A stretch of DNA of 64,000 nucleotides, from positions 62,001 to 126,000 of the forward strand of contig NC_014002.1 of NCBI RefSeq assembly GCF_000025865.1, given 5' to 3'. Origin of the DNA: Methanohalophilus mahii DSM 5219 (GTDB lineage Archaea > Halobacteriota > Methanosarcinia > Methanosarcinales > Methanosarcinaceae). This document shows, piece after piece, positions 42,795-53,500 of the stretch. Numbering within the stretch: the first letter of the stretch is position 1; each line of letters opens with the position of its first letter. The position numbers and the translations under genes are program-made. The notes under the pieces are model-generated. The model was not told where the DNA came from. It saw only the letters and a list, made by a program, of their open reading frames with translations, and ran no database searches.

Positions 42795-42820
42795 TTCACA
42801 TGTTATAAATAATATGTGAA
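42795..42820 (+). promoter_or_regulatory. Operator/promoter of the first HTH-nucleotidyltransferase module
   Basis: TTCACAT ... ATGTGAA, a 26-base inverted repeat that encloses the TATA-like TTATAAAT (42803-42810). The ATG at 42835 lies about 28 bases from the box, so transcription would start at or near the ATG. A mutated second copy exists at 12922-12947. Confidence 0.65.
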
Positions 42821-42834
42821 CAAATATACCCATA

Positions 42835-43752
42835 ATGCTGAATTTGACTACAATCGAAATATTCAAACACCTGACTCATCCAAAAACCGTATCTGAAATT
42901 TCAACACTTCTGAAACTGGACCATTCCACAATTTCCAAATCAATAAATTCACTCGTTGAATCAGGTTTAGTTGTAAGACGAAAACAAGGTCGTTACACCT
43001 ATGTAACTCGTTCTGAATCGCTGCATTCCAGATCATTGAAAGATATTCTCATCGAATATCCCCGTCTGCCACTAAACAATATCCTTACAAGTTCAGCACT
43101 AACTATATTGGCAGTCCTGAATAATTCATGTTCGATCAGTGATATTGCTACAAAAACCGGATTGAATAGAAAAACGGTGGCATATACTATTGGACAACTC
43201 GCAAAATATGGAATCGTCCTGCAAGAGAATAAGAAATACTTTTTTAGTAAACGGCATTCTTTAATCAGAAGCTTTGTTGATAACTATTGGAAATACAGGA
43301 CAAATAAAACCCTGAAAGAAATTTCTCCAAATGCGGTTTTGCTCTGGCAAAGGGGACCGGAAATTTTGTTCAAAATCGATAATGATTTTATTGATTCTGA
43401 TAAACCGGTGAAAAAAGAATCGATACATCCTACTGCAATGAATATATTTCCAAAATATGGTCTAAAGGTCATAAGTGATCTGGGGTATTATTTCTACAGT
43501 AAAAGAGATCTCAAAGCTGAAGATTATGTGATTCACACGCTCCTGATAGACCCATATAGTCCAATATACAATTCTTATGCATTGGCCCTTTACTCGAAAA
43601 CAGGATCAACAGAATTGGTAAAATTTGGTAAATTGTACGATATGGAAGATCATACCAAAACCCTTCAGGAATATTTACGAATAAAGGAAAAAAATAGTAG
43701 TTTCCTTCTTCCATGGAACGAATTCATTGATTTGATAAAAGACATACAATAA
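42835..43752 (+). CDS. Winged-helix antitoxin-like regulator
   Basis: 305 residues with two winged-helix domains: residues 1-60 (LTHPKTVSEISTLLKLDHST, then ISKSINSLVESGLVVRRKQG) and about 80-145 (NNSCSISDIATKTGLNRKTV, AYTIGQLAKYGIVL). The rest is a mixed domain ending LLPWNEFIDLIKDIQ. The downstream gene, 14 bases on, is a DUF6036-type nucleotidyltransferase; the pair resembles AbiEi/AbiEii-like or related HTH plus nucleotidyltransferase toxin-antitoxin systems. I infer that this is the antitoxin and binds the TTCACAT operator just upstream. Confidence 0.75.
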   Translation: MLNLTTIEIFKHLTHPKTVSEISTLLKLDHSTISKSINSLVESGLVVRRKQGRYTYVTRSESLHSRSLKDILIEYPRLPLNNILTSSALTILAVLNNSCSISDIATKTGLNRKTVAYTIGQLAKYGIVLQENKKYFFSKRHSLIRSFVDNYWKYRTNKTLKEISPNAVLLWQRGPEILFKIDNDFIDSDKPVKKESIHPTAMNIFPKYGLKVISDLGYYFYSKRDLKAEDYVIHTLLIDPYSPIYNSYALALYSKTGSTELVKFGKLYDMEDHTKTLQEYLRIKEKNSSFLLPWNEFIDLIKDIQ

Positions 43753-43766
43753 AGGAGTACATATAC

Positions 43767-44606
43767 ATGGTTTCAAAATCATTTGATAAACAATATTTAC
43801 AAAAAGAATTTGAAAAACTCAACGAGACCTTGAATGAACATGTAACACTCTATCTCATTGGTGGTGGCTCAATGAGTTTTCAGAAATATAAAGCTGCTAC
43901 CAAAGATATTGATGTCGTAGTCGGGTCTACCCATGAATTGGGCCATGTTGTAACAGCACTGAGGTCTATTAATTATGTTATTCCTGTAGTTCGTGGTCCC
44001 TACAAAAAAATGGAAGCAAATTCGATACTCGAAAATACTGACGGATTTCGATGGGATATCTTTGTTAATGTTATTTGTGGAGGACTTCGGCTGTCAGATG
44101 GCATGATAGAGCGTTCTATTCAACTCTTTAAAATGGAACATGTTTCTGTTTATATGATATGCCCGGAGGATATTTTTGTTTTCAAGTCGATAACAACAAG
44201 AGAAAGAGACCAGGAAGATATGTATTCATTATTTAGCAAGGGCCTGAACTTTGATATAATAGAAAAAGAATTTTTCTGGCAAAACAACCATAAACAAAAT
44301 GATTATGCCTGGATGGCATTCTTTTTTGATGGAGTGGAAGAGTTCTTCGATAAATACCATATAACTCATCCGATCATTGCAAGACTGCATGACATTGCAG
44401 AAGAAGATATGCTTATTGGTTTTGTTAAAGAAAGGTTGAGGACCGGCCCCAGGCAAATATCTGAAATTAGTGATGGGCTTGATCAAAACGATGTAGAGGT
44501 CATACTTGATAAACTTATTAAACAAGGGGTTGTGCTTAAAGACAAGTATGGAAAAATTTCATTGAAATCAGATGATGACTGCAATCAGAATACAGGATAT
44601 AGGTGA
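43767..44606 (+). CDS. DUF6036-like nucleotidyltransferase (putative toxin)
   Basis: 279 residues. LYLIGGGSMSFQKYKAATKD then IDVVVGS holds the nucleotidyltransferase core: G-G-G-S with the paired acidic residues of D-I-D. A C-terminal winged-helix-like part follows (RLRTGPRQISEISDGLDQND). AbiEii-type and related toxins add nucleotides to tRNA or proteins; the target here is unknown. AAAGGAG is placed well before ATG 43767. Only 14 bases separate it from the regulator, as in an operon. Confidence 0.78.
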   Translation: MVSKSFDKQYLQKEFEKLNETLNEHVTLYLIGGGSMSFQKYKAATKDIDVVVGSTHELGHVVTALRSINYVIPVVRGPYKKMEANSILENTDGFRWDIFVNVICGGLRLSDGMIERSIQLFKMEHVSVYMICPEDIFVFKSITTRERDQEDMYSLFSKGLNFDIIEKEFFWQNNHKQNDYAWMAFFFDGVEEFFDKYHITHPIIARLHDIAEEDMLIGFVKERLRTGPRQISEISDGLDQNDVEVILDKLIKQGVVLKDKYGKISLKSDDDCNQNTGYR

Positions 44607-44739
44607 AAATATTTAACTAACCATCTTTGAAACTGACATACTCTCACGACAATGGATTTCTCTACTCTGTCGCTTACTCATATGTCGATAATGTTTGTGG
44701 CCGGAGAAAATTCATGAAGGTTTCTCTGGAAAGCAGCGG

Positions 44740-44781
44740 CTATCACTGATAGATTTATATAGGTATCACTATATAGTGATA
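44740..44781 (+). promoter_or_regulatory. TATCACT-type operator/promoter of the second module
   Basis: CTATCACTGATAG (44740-44752), TATA-like TTTATATA (44754-44761), then a perfect 18-base palindrome TATCACTATATAGTGATA (44764-44781). ATG 44789 is about 31 bases from the box centre, so the message is nearly leaderless and the regulator would flank the TATA box on both sides. Related copies: 42686-42770 and 11251-11302. Confidence 0.7.
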
Positions 44782-44788
44782 GGTACAG

Positions 44789-45808
44789 ATGGGTGCAAAA
44801 ACTACCGATTGGAACAATGTGCAGTCTCATATCCGCAAATATCTTGATATTTCACCACAATCCCTCCATACCGACATCAATACTTTAAGTGAAAGTATTC
44901 CACTGGACTTTCCCATCTCTCCTGATCTAACAATAGAAGAAAATAACGCTATCTATTTCATTGAGATAAAATCTAAAGCCACAGTAGATGCTATTGCAAA
45001 ATTGAATCTACTGCGGGATTTCTGTTTAAAAACCAAATTTCCAAAAGAGATACAACTGGTTATTGCCGCGAAATCCTTTCCTGAAAGAGAAAAACTGCTT
45101 ATGGACCAACTGGACATCAGCATGGTAAAACTTCCCTGGTCCATTAAACTCACAACTGAAAAGCAGTCAAAATCCAGCAACCATCGAATTACTTCGGCCA
45201 AATCATGGAAAATAGTATCCCGTCTTTTAAAGGAAAAGAAGACTTCAATACGCCAGCTTGCAATTCTTGAAGATATATCGTATGGCTGGGCACATAAGAC
45301 AATACAGGCCCTTATTCAGCAGAACATTGCGAAAAAAGACTACAATCATGTGAGTATTTCTAATATTGATAAACTGCTAAACGGTGTTGCCTGGGAACGT
45401 CCTCTGACCAACCTTAAAATTTGTGAGATCCAGATTCCCTTCATTGAATCGATGGATACAGCAAGGAAAATCACCCGGGCATTTTCAATGCAGCACAATA
45501 TACCAGTAGGATTTACTTCCTATACGGCAGCGGCTTTGTATACCGGTTACGGCGTACGCAATGATGCAGTTTACCTGTATCTGGATGATGACTATATAGA
45601 TTATTTTAGAGAATTATTTGAATCTTCCTCACCAGATAGTATAAAGGCAATTATCTATAGGCCTGACAGGGATATTTTTCAGGACACTCTGGAAAAAGAG
45701 GGTGTCCGGATCGTATCTGCTTCCCAGACACTTCTGGATCTGGCAGGGATGGGCTATTCTGCAATGGATATCACAAAAGAAATGGTTGCAAAGTATGAGT
45801 TCTTATGA
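44789..45808 (+). CDS. AbiEi-like winged-helix antitoxin
   Basis: 339 residues. The N-terminal 130 residues look like a restriction-endonuclease-like or pseudo-nuclease fold (FIEIKSKATVDAIAKLNLLR, then QLVIAAKSFPEREKLLM). Then comes a winged helix (KIVSRLLKEKKTSIRQLAIL, SYGWAHKTIQALIQQNIAKK) and a C-terminal domain (FTSYTAAALYTGYGVRNDAV) as in AbiEi antitoxins. The next gene begins inside it. The start is ATG 44789, directly after the operator. The E-x-K in FIEIKSK is striking because it is the catalytic signature of PD-(D/E)XK nucleases. Confidence 0.72.
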   Translation: MGAKTTDWNNVQSHIRKYLDISPQSLHTDINTLSESIPLDFPISPDLTIEENNAIYFIEIKSKATVDAIAKLNLLRDFCLKTKFPKEIQLVIAAKSFPEREKLLMDQLDISMVKLPWSIKLTTEKQSKSSNHRITSAKSWKIVSRLLKEKKTSIRQLAILEDISYGWAHKTIQALIQQNIAKKDYNHVSISNIDKLLNGVAWERPLTNLKICEIQIPFIESMDTARKITRAFSMQHNIPVGFTSYTAAALYTGYGVRNDAVYLYLDDDYIDYFRELFESSSPDSIKAIIYRPDRDIFQDTLEKEGVRIVSASQTLLDLAGMGYSAMDITKEMVAKYEFL

Positions 45809-46541
45809 AAAGATGAGTGAAATAATTAATTTTTCACTGGATGAATTATATGCAATAACAAGATATCTCCATGAAAAAGAAGATGTAGATAACCCCACAA
45901 CTGTACTGATTGGAGGGTGGGCAGTAGACTCGTATAATTCCTGGTATGGCTCAGTAGATATCGATCTTATTACCAATAATAGTACACGAAACAGTCTAAA
46001 TTATTATCTGCGAAAGGAGCGTAATTTTGTACCATACAGACTGCCCGGACAACCCCGGAGTGTAAGGAAAGAAACAAGAGCAGGGTCTGTAATTATTGAT
46101 TTTGCAACAAGAGAAAAACCATTTCCTTTTGAAGGGACAGATGAGTATTTAGATTTCAGTATTCTTGACGGAAACACTGAATCCAGGGCAATCCGGGGTA
46201 ACATCGAAATGGCAGTACCCAACAGAGCAACGTTGATTGTTCTGAAATTAAAAGCGATATGGGATCGAAATAATAGAATATCCCACGGAAACAGTCATGA
46301 TATTGAATGGGAATCCGGGAAACTTGTCAAAGACTATGCAGATATTCTTGCATTAATTGACCCCAACAGTGGCGGGAAAGATGTTGAAATTTCTATCCTG
46401 GGTAAATTAATGAACACATATCCATTTCTAAAAGAATCTCTTGCATCAGTAGGTGAATCAGATGATGGAATAGAAAAATATGGCAGAATGTCAGAAAGCA
46501 CTGCTAAAAGGATTATTGGACAGATGTTGTCTTTGATCTGA
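45792..46541 (+). CDS. AbiEii-like nucleotidyltransferase (putative toxin)
   Basis: 249 residues from ATG 45792 (MSSYEKMSEIINFS), overlapping the antitoxin by 17 bases; GCAAAGTATGAG precedes it. VLIGGWAVDSYNSWYGSVDI then DLI gives the nucleotidyltransferase G-G-W and D-I-D motif; VIIDFATREKPFPFEG has the third acidic residue. Lys-rich helices follow (LIVLKLKAIWDRNNRI). The pairing with an AbiEi-like gene suggests a type IV toxin-antitoxin system active against phage, but target and cofactor cannot be read. Confidence 0.78.
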   Translation, partial: SMSSYEKMSEIINFSLDELYAITRYLHEKEDVDNPTTVLIGGWAVDSYNSWYGSVDIDLITNNSTRNSLNYYLRKERNFVPYRLPGQPRSVRKETRAGSVIIDFATREKPFPFEGTDEYLDFSILDGNTESRAIRGNIEMAVPNRATLIVLKLKAIWDRNNRISHGNSHDIEWESGKLVKDYADILALIDPNSGGKDVEISILGKLMNTYPFLKESLASVGESDDGIEKYGRMSESTAKRIIGQMLSLI

Positions 46542-46646
46542 TCTGTTTTTGAGTAATGCCGGGCAGACAAATCCCATTGCCCTGGAAACATCACACCTAA
46601 CACCAATAAAAAAAAGCATACCGGAAGTTCCCCCTCCCGGCATACA

Positions 46647-47591
46647 TTACTTCCTCTTAAACCTGGCAGCCAGCAAAAGCCCAATTACCACAAAAACGGC
46701 TCCAAAACCGGGCAGGAAACTTGACTCTTCCTCCTGCTCAGGGCCAACCGGGGTTTCATCCGTATCGCCATCAGGGACATCGGTTTGCTCCCGGTCACCT
46801 GGGGACACAGTGGCATCCCCATCGCCTGCAGCCGCAGTATCATCTTCCAGGGAAGTATCGGTAACTATTGTAGCAGAACCTGTACCTCCGCCTCCCGTGC
46901 CTGCGGTCACACCATCCTCTTGGTCATCTGCAGATTCTACAACCTGTATGAGAATACTCCGATTACTTGCAGCACCCCTCTCATCCTCGGCTGTCACATT
47001 GATCAGATGCATACCTTCAGCAAGACTGGCATAAAGGGATGTGCCATTGCCAATAATTCCGCTGACATTGGATCTCCATGCAACACTGAAAGAATGACTT
47101 TCCGGATCAGACACGTTTGCCGAGAACAGAATATCCTCATCCAGAGCATACACACCATCTTCCGTCGGAGAAATAATCTCAATCAGGGGCGGATCATTGA
47201 TCTGTCCGTCAAAATACTGGGTACTGCTTTGAACCAGGGTCCAGCCTCCATCCAGATCTGCAAAAATATCATACCTGAGATAATGCAAACCTTCCGTATC
47301 AGTAACAAACGGCATGGTATAATTCACCAGATTCTCTCCCTTTTCAAGCCCAAACTCATGGGTTGCATTTCCCACAAGTTTATTGTGCGGATTGTATATC
47401 ATCAGCTGTAGCTGTGCCGGTGTTTCCTGATTTGCATCAATCTCCAGATCAACCGTGATATTGTCTCCCGAGAAATAGGTATCATCTGAGGCCAGCGAAA
47501 ACGAAGGCGTCAGAAAAATCAAAATAAAAGAGGTTAATAGAAGCAGCCTCGCCGCTCTCAAAACCCCTTCTCTGTTAAAAATCATCTGCAT
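46647..47591 (-). CDS. Secreted Ig-like protein with PGF-CTERM tail
   Basis: 314 residues. Signal peptide (LLLLTSFILIFLTPSFSLAS), then two beta-sandwich domains (YFSGDNITVDLEIDANQETP and PPLIEIISPTEDGVYALDED), an acidic Gly/Asp/Thr linker likely to be glycosylated, and LPGFGAVFVVIGLLLAARFK: a PGF-CTERM sorting signal with basic end. ATG 47591 follows the stop of the giant gene by three bases, so the two are one operon. The partner lacks an anchor; this protein may hold it to the surface. Confidence 0.88.
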   Translation of the reverse strand: MQMIFNREGVLRAARLLLLTSFILIFLTPSFSLASDDTYFSGDNITVDLEIDANQETPAQLQLMIYNPHNKLVGNATHEFGLEKGENLVNYTMPFVTDTEGLHYLRYDIFADLDGGWTLVQSSTQYFDGQINDPPLIEIISPTEDGVYALDEDILFSANVSDPESHSFSVAWRSNVSGIIGNGTSLYASLAEGMHLINVTAEDERGAASNRSILIQVVESADDQEDGVTAGTGGGGTGSATIVTDTSLEDDTAAAGDGDATVSPGDREQTDVPDGDTDETPVGPEQEEESSFLPGFGAVFVVIGLLLAARFKRK

Positions 47592-47594
47592 GAT

Positions 47595-50500
47595 TTACTC
47601 ACCTCCTCGTCCCGGCCCAACCTGTGCAGCCTTCACAATCAGGTCAAACCCGTGTATATCCAGCAGATATTGCCCGGTCGCATCTCCATACGTAATCTCA
47701 TACCGATACACACCCGAGAGTACATTGGGCACCTCAAAATCAATTGTGGTATTAACGGCAATATATCCATTGTAATCCAGCCCCGGGCCCACCACGGTCA
47801 GGTTATCGGCACGGGTAACATTGACATTCATCACCACAGTCTCTCCCGTCTCATAGGCCTGTCTCTCTGTACTAATCCTGAGCCCGTTCACATCCCTCCT
47901 GTCATGGATGTAATCCGAGTTAATATACAGCGAGCGTCCCGAATCCTCGTCTCCTTCAGGTGAATCCAGATAAACACTGATAAACACCTTGTTATCGGTT
48001 TGAGGGGTCGGGATATCCACGGTAAAGGTAGTGGTACTGTTTTTATCCACCGTGAACTCGTGCACATCATCAAAATCAAAATACTTGACCCTGCTATAGA
48101 GTTCCAGAGGGTAATTTCCATTATTCTCCACCTGCATGGTAAGGGTTGCATTTTCTCCGGGCAGATAGGCTCTCTTGTCCAGCCAGGAGTTGACCGTCAC
48201 ATTGGCCCCTTCCAGATAGAACCTGCTTTCTGTCAGGTTATCTTCTTCAAGCCCGTAGTACAACGGATAATAACCTTCTGCAAGATCATCCGGTGCCTTA
48301 AAAGAGAACGAGAAGTTATGGCTGTCCTCCGAGGCAATCCAGGAAGTCAATGTATCCTCATAGACTCCCGGAACGTCCAGATACATATCCGCCATTGCAC
48401 CAATCGATCCCGTATTTGAGACCGTGAAGTTGTATTTGAGTATCTCACCCGGCTGCACGTTTTGCTTATTCAAAGAAGGTGCAACCGTAAATTCAGGTGC
48501 CTGTATTGTGAAAGTCGAATTTGCAATCTGGATAACCTCCTGGCTTTCAAGCAGTTGTGCCTGCAATGTGTAATTGCCTGGCGTCAGTTCTGGCAGGGAT
48601 ATATTGTGCCCGATACTGGTGTTTTCCAGTGCAGAGAGATTGACCTGCTCGGTGGATTCATAGAAATCCGTAATTATCTCAACAGTCCCGTTAAAAGCAA
48701 TCCCGGGTTGTTTATTGCTTAGATTTACCATGAAACTGAGATTACCTGAGACAACCTCCGCCTTTCCAAGTTCAAATCCTGTGGTCTGGCCCACCTGGAA
48801 AGCAACCTTTTCAAACTCAACCGGGATCTGGCCCGTTGCATCTGCACTCAAGTTATAATCTCCTGCAGCCAGATCAAAGGCCAGGACATCGTCCACACTC
48901 TGGTTTATACCCAGTATGTAGGATTTGTGCAGACTTGTCGTATCATTTACCGAAAACGATACATTGAAATCGGTTTTGTATTGCCCGGTATTGGTGACAT
49001 TAACCGGTATCTCCACCGTACCCGGTCTGTAGATAGTCTGGCATTGGGTATCTATATGCGCCCGTTCACCGAACTCCATGTCTTCTGTCAATCTGGTATC
49101 GATATCTCCTGTAAACTCAGCCACAACGGTAGTATTGTTAGCAATCGTCGTATTCAATGCCAGATACTGCGAAGTACCCGGCGCCAGGATTAAATCAAAC
49201 TCCTCCTCAATACTGAGATTTGTTACAGTGACACCCGTCTTGGCCGTTACATTGCCCGGATTGTTTGCAAAGAGTTCCACGGTGAAAGGATTACTGCTTA
49301 CAACCTCCGGTACATTCATACTGACCTCGATTTCAGGGTTTGCCACCACGATATCCCTGCTAACGCCAGCGTCTCCCACACGCACACGCAGGGTGTGGTC
49401 ACCCACAGGCAGATTGGAAACCGGGATCTCGAATTTGAGGCTATCCCCGGATTCAATAACCAGGTCTTCCCTTCCAATCTCATCTTTATTGATGGAAGAT
49501 ACAAGTTCGCTTTCAAACGTGGCGGGAGCATTGTTTGAGACACGGACTGTGGCGTTGATCGGCTCATCAGGTCTGTAATATTCCTTTGCCGTGGACAGGG
49601 CAACGGATACATCCCTTTCATAGACATCAACCGAAAGTTTGGCTTGATCGGTTATCTGTTTTAAATCGGTTACAGCCTCGACTTCAAAGGTCAGCTGCCC
49701 GCTCCTGTCTGGGATATAGGTATTCTGCCATGTGCCTTCAGTGGAGAAATCTGCAAACTGCACGGTTCTATCCATGACAAGTTGTCTTCCCTGCCCGCTC
49801 AGAGAAGTAATCCAGCCGTCGCCGTATTCTGCATATAGCAGTACATTTTCGCCAGCACTTTCTATTCCGATATCTGAGTCTTCCGGTATCAGATCTCCGG
49901 TGTATTCGTTCCAGGTTTGTCCATCGAAGATGTATAGCCAGTCTGCAACGGCATATAGTTTTTCACCTGCTGTGGCCAATCCATAAGTGGATCCCGTACT
50001 TTCTTCGGGACCTGAAGTTTCCTCAGTTGCAGGATTATAACTGTACAGCTCTGACCCACCAGTCTTGAGCACCCAGTAAATATCCTGATTGTATTCTAAT
50101 TCAAGGCCATTCCAATCAGTAATTCCCGTCTCGTAAGTTCGAACATTATCGGACATATAATTGTATTCATGGATCGTGCCGGACGAATTAATAACAGCAA
50201 CGATTTCTTCAAAGGCCGTGATGTCCTCTGGATCACTTATATCCGGGCTATTGATGCTCGCTGTGCTCAATCCATCAGAGATACTGTATACCGAGACGCC
50301 TCCGCCACCAAGGACCCATATATCCCCTTTGTGGTTTTCAATTAATGAAACGCTGGATTCGTTATAGTCACTGTTTGATTCATTGAATATCGAGATGTCT
50401 CCTGTATTTTTATCAATACCGATCAGATCGGCATCCGAGGCAATCCAGATATGGTCTGCCATGAACGTGACATCGCTTACTCCCAATTCAACCGGCACCT

Positions 50501-53500
50501 CCATTCTATTCCAGACCTGTGACGCAATATCGTAAATATAGACCGATTTGCCATCGGCACTTACAATAACATCACTATCTCCTGTTATCGTTCCATCTGG
50601 ACTGAAAGTGTCAGGAATGGGCACCTCAGACACATCTCCAATCTCTGATGCGGTTTTATCAGAGGTAAATAATCCATTCCAATAGTCGCAGAACCAGAGG
50701 GCAGAGTTGCCAACGCCTAAATCAGACATCTGCAACCAGTTATCAAATATTGTGGAAACATTCAGGGTGCTTTCACTGGAATCGTATCTGTAAAGGTCGC
50801 TGTATGAAACGAAATAAACAATTCCGTCAAATACACCCGCTGCATCCACACCGGAAACGCTCTCTCCTGTCCCAAATTCATATTCTGTACCAATCGCGCC
50901 GCCAGAAACATCCCTGCTGCTTATTCCGGCATCTGTTATGAAATACACATTATTTCCATCTGAAACCGCGGAATACACATTGTCTGAAAGCAGACCGTCT
51001 GAACTATCATAAGTGGACCAGATGCCATCAGACAGGCTGTGACAACTGGAGGAGTCATTTGTGTAATCATAATCGACAAAAAGCACTTCATCTGGCAGTA
51101 CGAGAATGTCAGTTACTTCGCCTAAGGGACTGTTTTCGCTGGTATAGTATGTTACACTTCCATCAAAACCATAGGCTGCCAATCCTTCCCATCCATTTGG
51201 CATGTAGATTACCTGTTCGGAGCTGTCAACAGCAAAAAGACTGCTTCCTCCCTCCTGATGTCCTTCATCCTCTTGCTTTTCGACAACTAACACTTCATCC
51301 AGCATATCTGAAACAGGATCGTAGTTGTAAACCGTATTATCACTCAATATCCAGAGAAGGTTTCCATCTACATCAAGTCCTGATATTTCCATTGCTGCCA
51401 GCTCGGAGTTCTCAACAGGTTGCATTTCTGCAAAACCGGTTTCCGTGTAAAGCCCGCCGCTGGTTCCTATAAACAATGTATCCCCGAATCTCTCAAAGCC
51501 GGTTGCAGGGTACTTGCTCTCCAGAGTAAATTCCCCGGACGAGCCCATATCCTCCTGCAGGTATGCCTTGATGTATGCATCTCCCTGGGGCAATGTACCG
51601 CTGTGGTTCAAACGCACCTCATAGTCGATGGTATCGCCCTCGAGATATTTTGTATTCGCAGTCTCGATATGTGGCTCAATGTTTATCCCTTCTATTGCTA
51701 ACGATTGCGAAGTGGAATTACTCAAACCACTGGCTTGATCCTTAACTTCCACAAACAAAACGTAAGGGCCTGACATAATACCTTCAGGGATACTGAACGT
51801 CAAATTCACAGAACCGCTGGATGCATTGTGCTCCTCTGGAGGAGATGTGGCGATCGTGTTATCCTGCCCGTCAAAAAGGCTCATTGTAAAACTGCCATTC
51901 TCAATATTTGAGATATTGGCAGTTACCCCTATTGAGCCACCCTGGAGATATTCAGCATCATCCAGAGTCATTTCAAAACTTGCGTCCGGGATATAGACCG
52001 ACACTGTCTTGCTATCTGTTGAGTCCAATTGATCTGTCAGTTCAAAGATGAAGGTATACGTGCCGCTGTCAATAGTGGATGGTACTTCCAGTTCTAACAA
52101 TTCAGTTTCCCCGGGAGCAATTGCAGATACCTGTCCGCTGGAACCTTCGATAAGAGTGTATCCATCATAGATGCTAAGATCATAATTTCCCGACAGAGCA
52201 ATAGTTCCTGTATTCGAAACACTTGCTGTGAGGTTTTGTCCGGGTTTTACAGTTTGGGGTTGCAGTTCAAGACTGTATTCCAGACCTGATACCGGGATCG
52301 ATTTTGAAAATGTCAGGACACCTCCGCTATTTGCTTCTTCACAGTTAACAAATAAACCAAACGTTGCTGTGGGCAGGTTTTCGGGAAGGGTGTATGTAAG
52401 CACCGATTGCTCCCCCACATCAACTGCCGCCTGCTGGGTTCCAAGATCATTGTTACCCAAACGAACTGTTACATTGGACCGGGTATCAATGGCCCCTGTA
52501 TTATCAATGGTAAGATCTAAAGTATCCCCTGCAGCATACTCTTTCTTTGCTACATCGAAATCAAGACCCAGGCCTTCTATCTTCGGATTATAATACTTAT
52601 CAGACCTAACATTATAACTGCTATTTTCATAACTGAGATGCAGCGAGTAGGCCCCGGACGAAAGGGATGGGTCCAGAGGCAATTCTACAACTTTTACCTC
52701 ACCTGCTCCTATCGTTACATTTTCTGCTGTCAGGACAGTTTTCTCATAACCACGCGTCAGTTGTGCTTCCAGATTAACGGTTATCTCAATTCCCGAATTA
52801 TTAAGTTTTACAGGAATATACATATCCGCCTCAAGTTCTTCCTCCTCCATGGACATATCAAGATCCAGACCCTGGACATGTACAGGGATCAATTGGCGGG
52901 TTGTCCGGTCAGTGCCCAGATTTTGAAGATTGAGCCTGAAGTTGTAGTCTCCTGAACTTATCATGGGGACAGGGATCTCGTGAGAGAGGGTTTCATTGGC
53001 TGCTATATCAATTTCATCTTTATCTGAGTGACCTAAGAAATAGTAGGAATAACTCATACTGGTATCGGCAGGACCTTCATTTGTAATACTAAAGGTCAGG
53101 TTGTTCCCTGCTACTATATTTGCCTGCAATGTAGGCATAAGTTTTGAGTCTCCGCCTGTGTATGAGATGGAACTTGTCTTTAGGGGACTATTCTGTTTGG
53201 AACTTCCATTGGCACGAAGTTCTACCATAATAGAACCTGCAGAGACATCCGATTCTACGGGTATCGTGTATTCGATATTTTTCCTCTCTCCCGCCTCAAA
53301 CAAAATACTGCTCTGGTTCTGGAATCCCATATCCGAAGATATGTCAACTATTAACTCTGCAGCCGCATCTCCATTGTTTACATATACGGTAAGAGTTTCT
53401 TCTGTATCCCTGACCAGGGTTGTTGAGGAAAGATGGGTCCAGAGAGTTGGAGAATATACAAAACTGCTTTCCTTTTTATCCACTACCTCTGCGTCTTCCA

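Noticed and set aside
46549-47411. Two plus-strand frames opposite the PGF-CTERM partner gene.
   Set aside because: They lie entirely opposite a well-supported secreted protein with signal peptide and sorting tail, and have no start signals.
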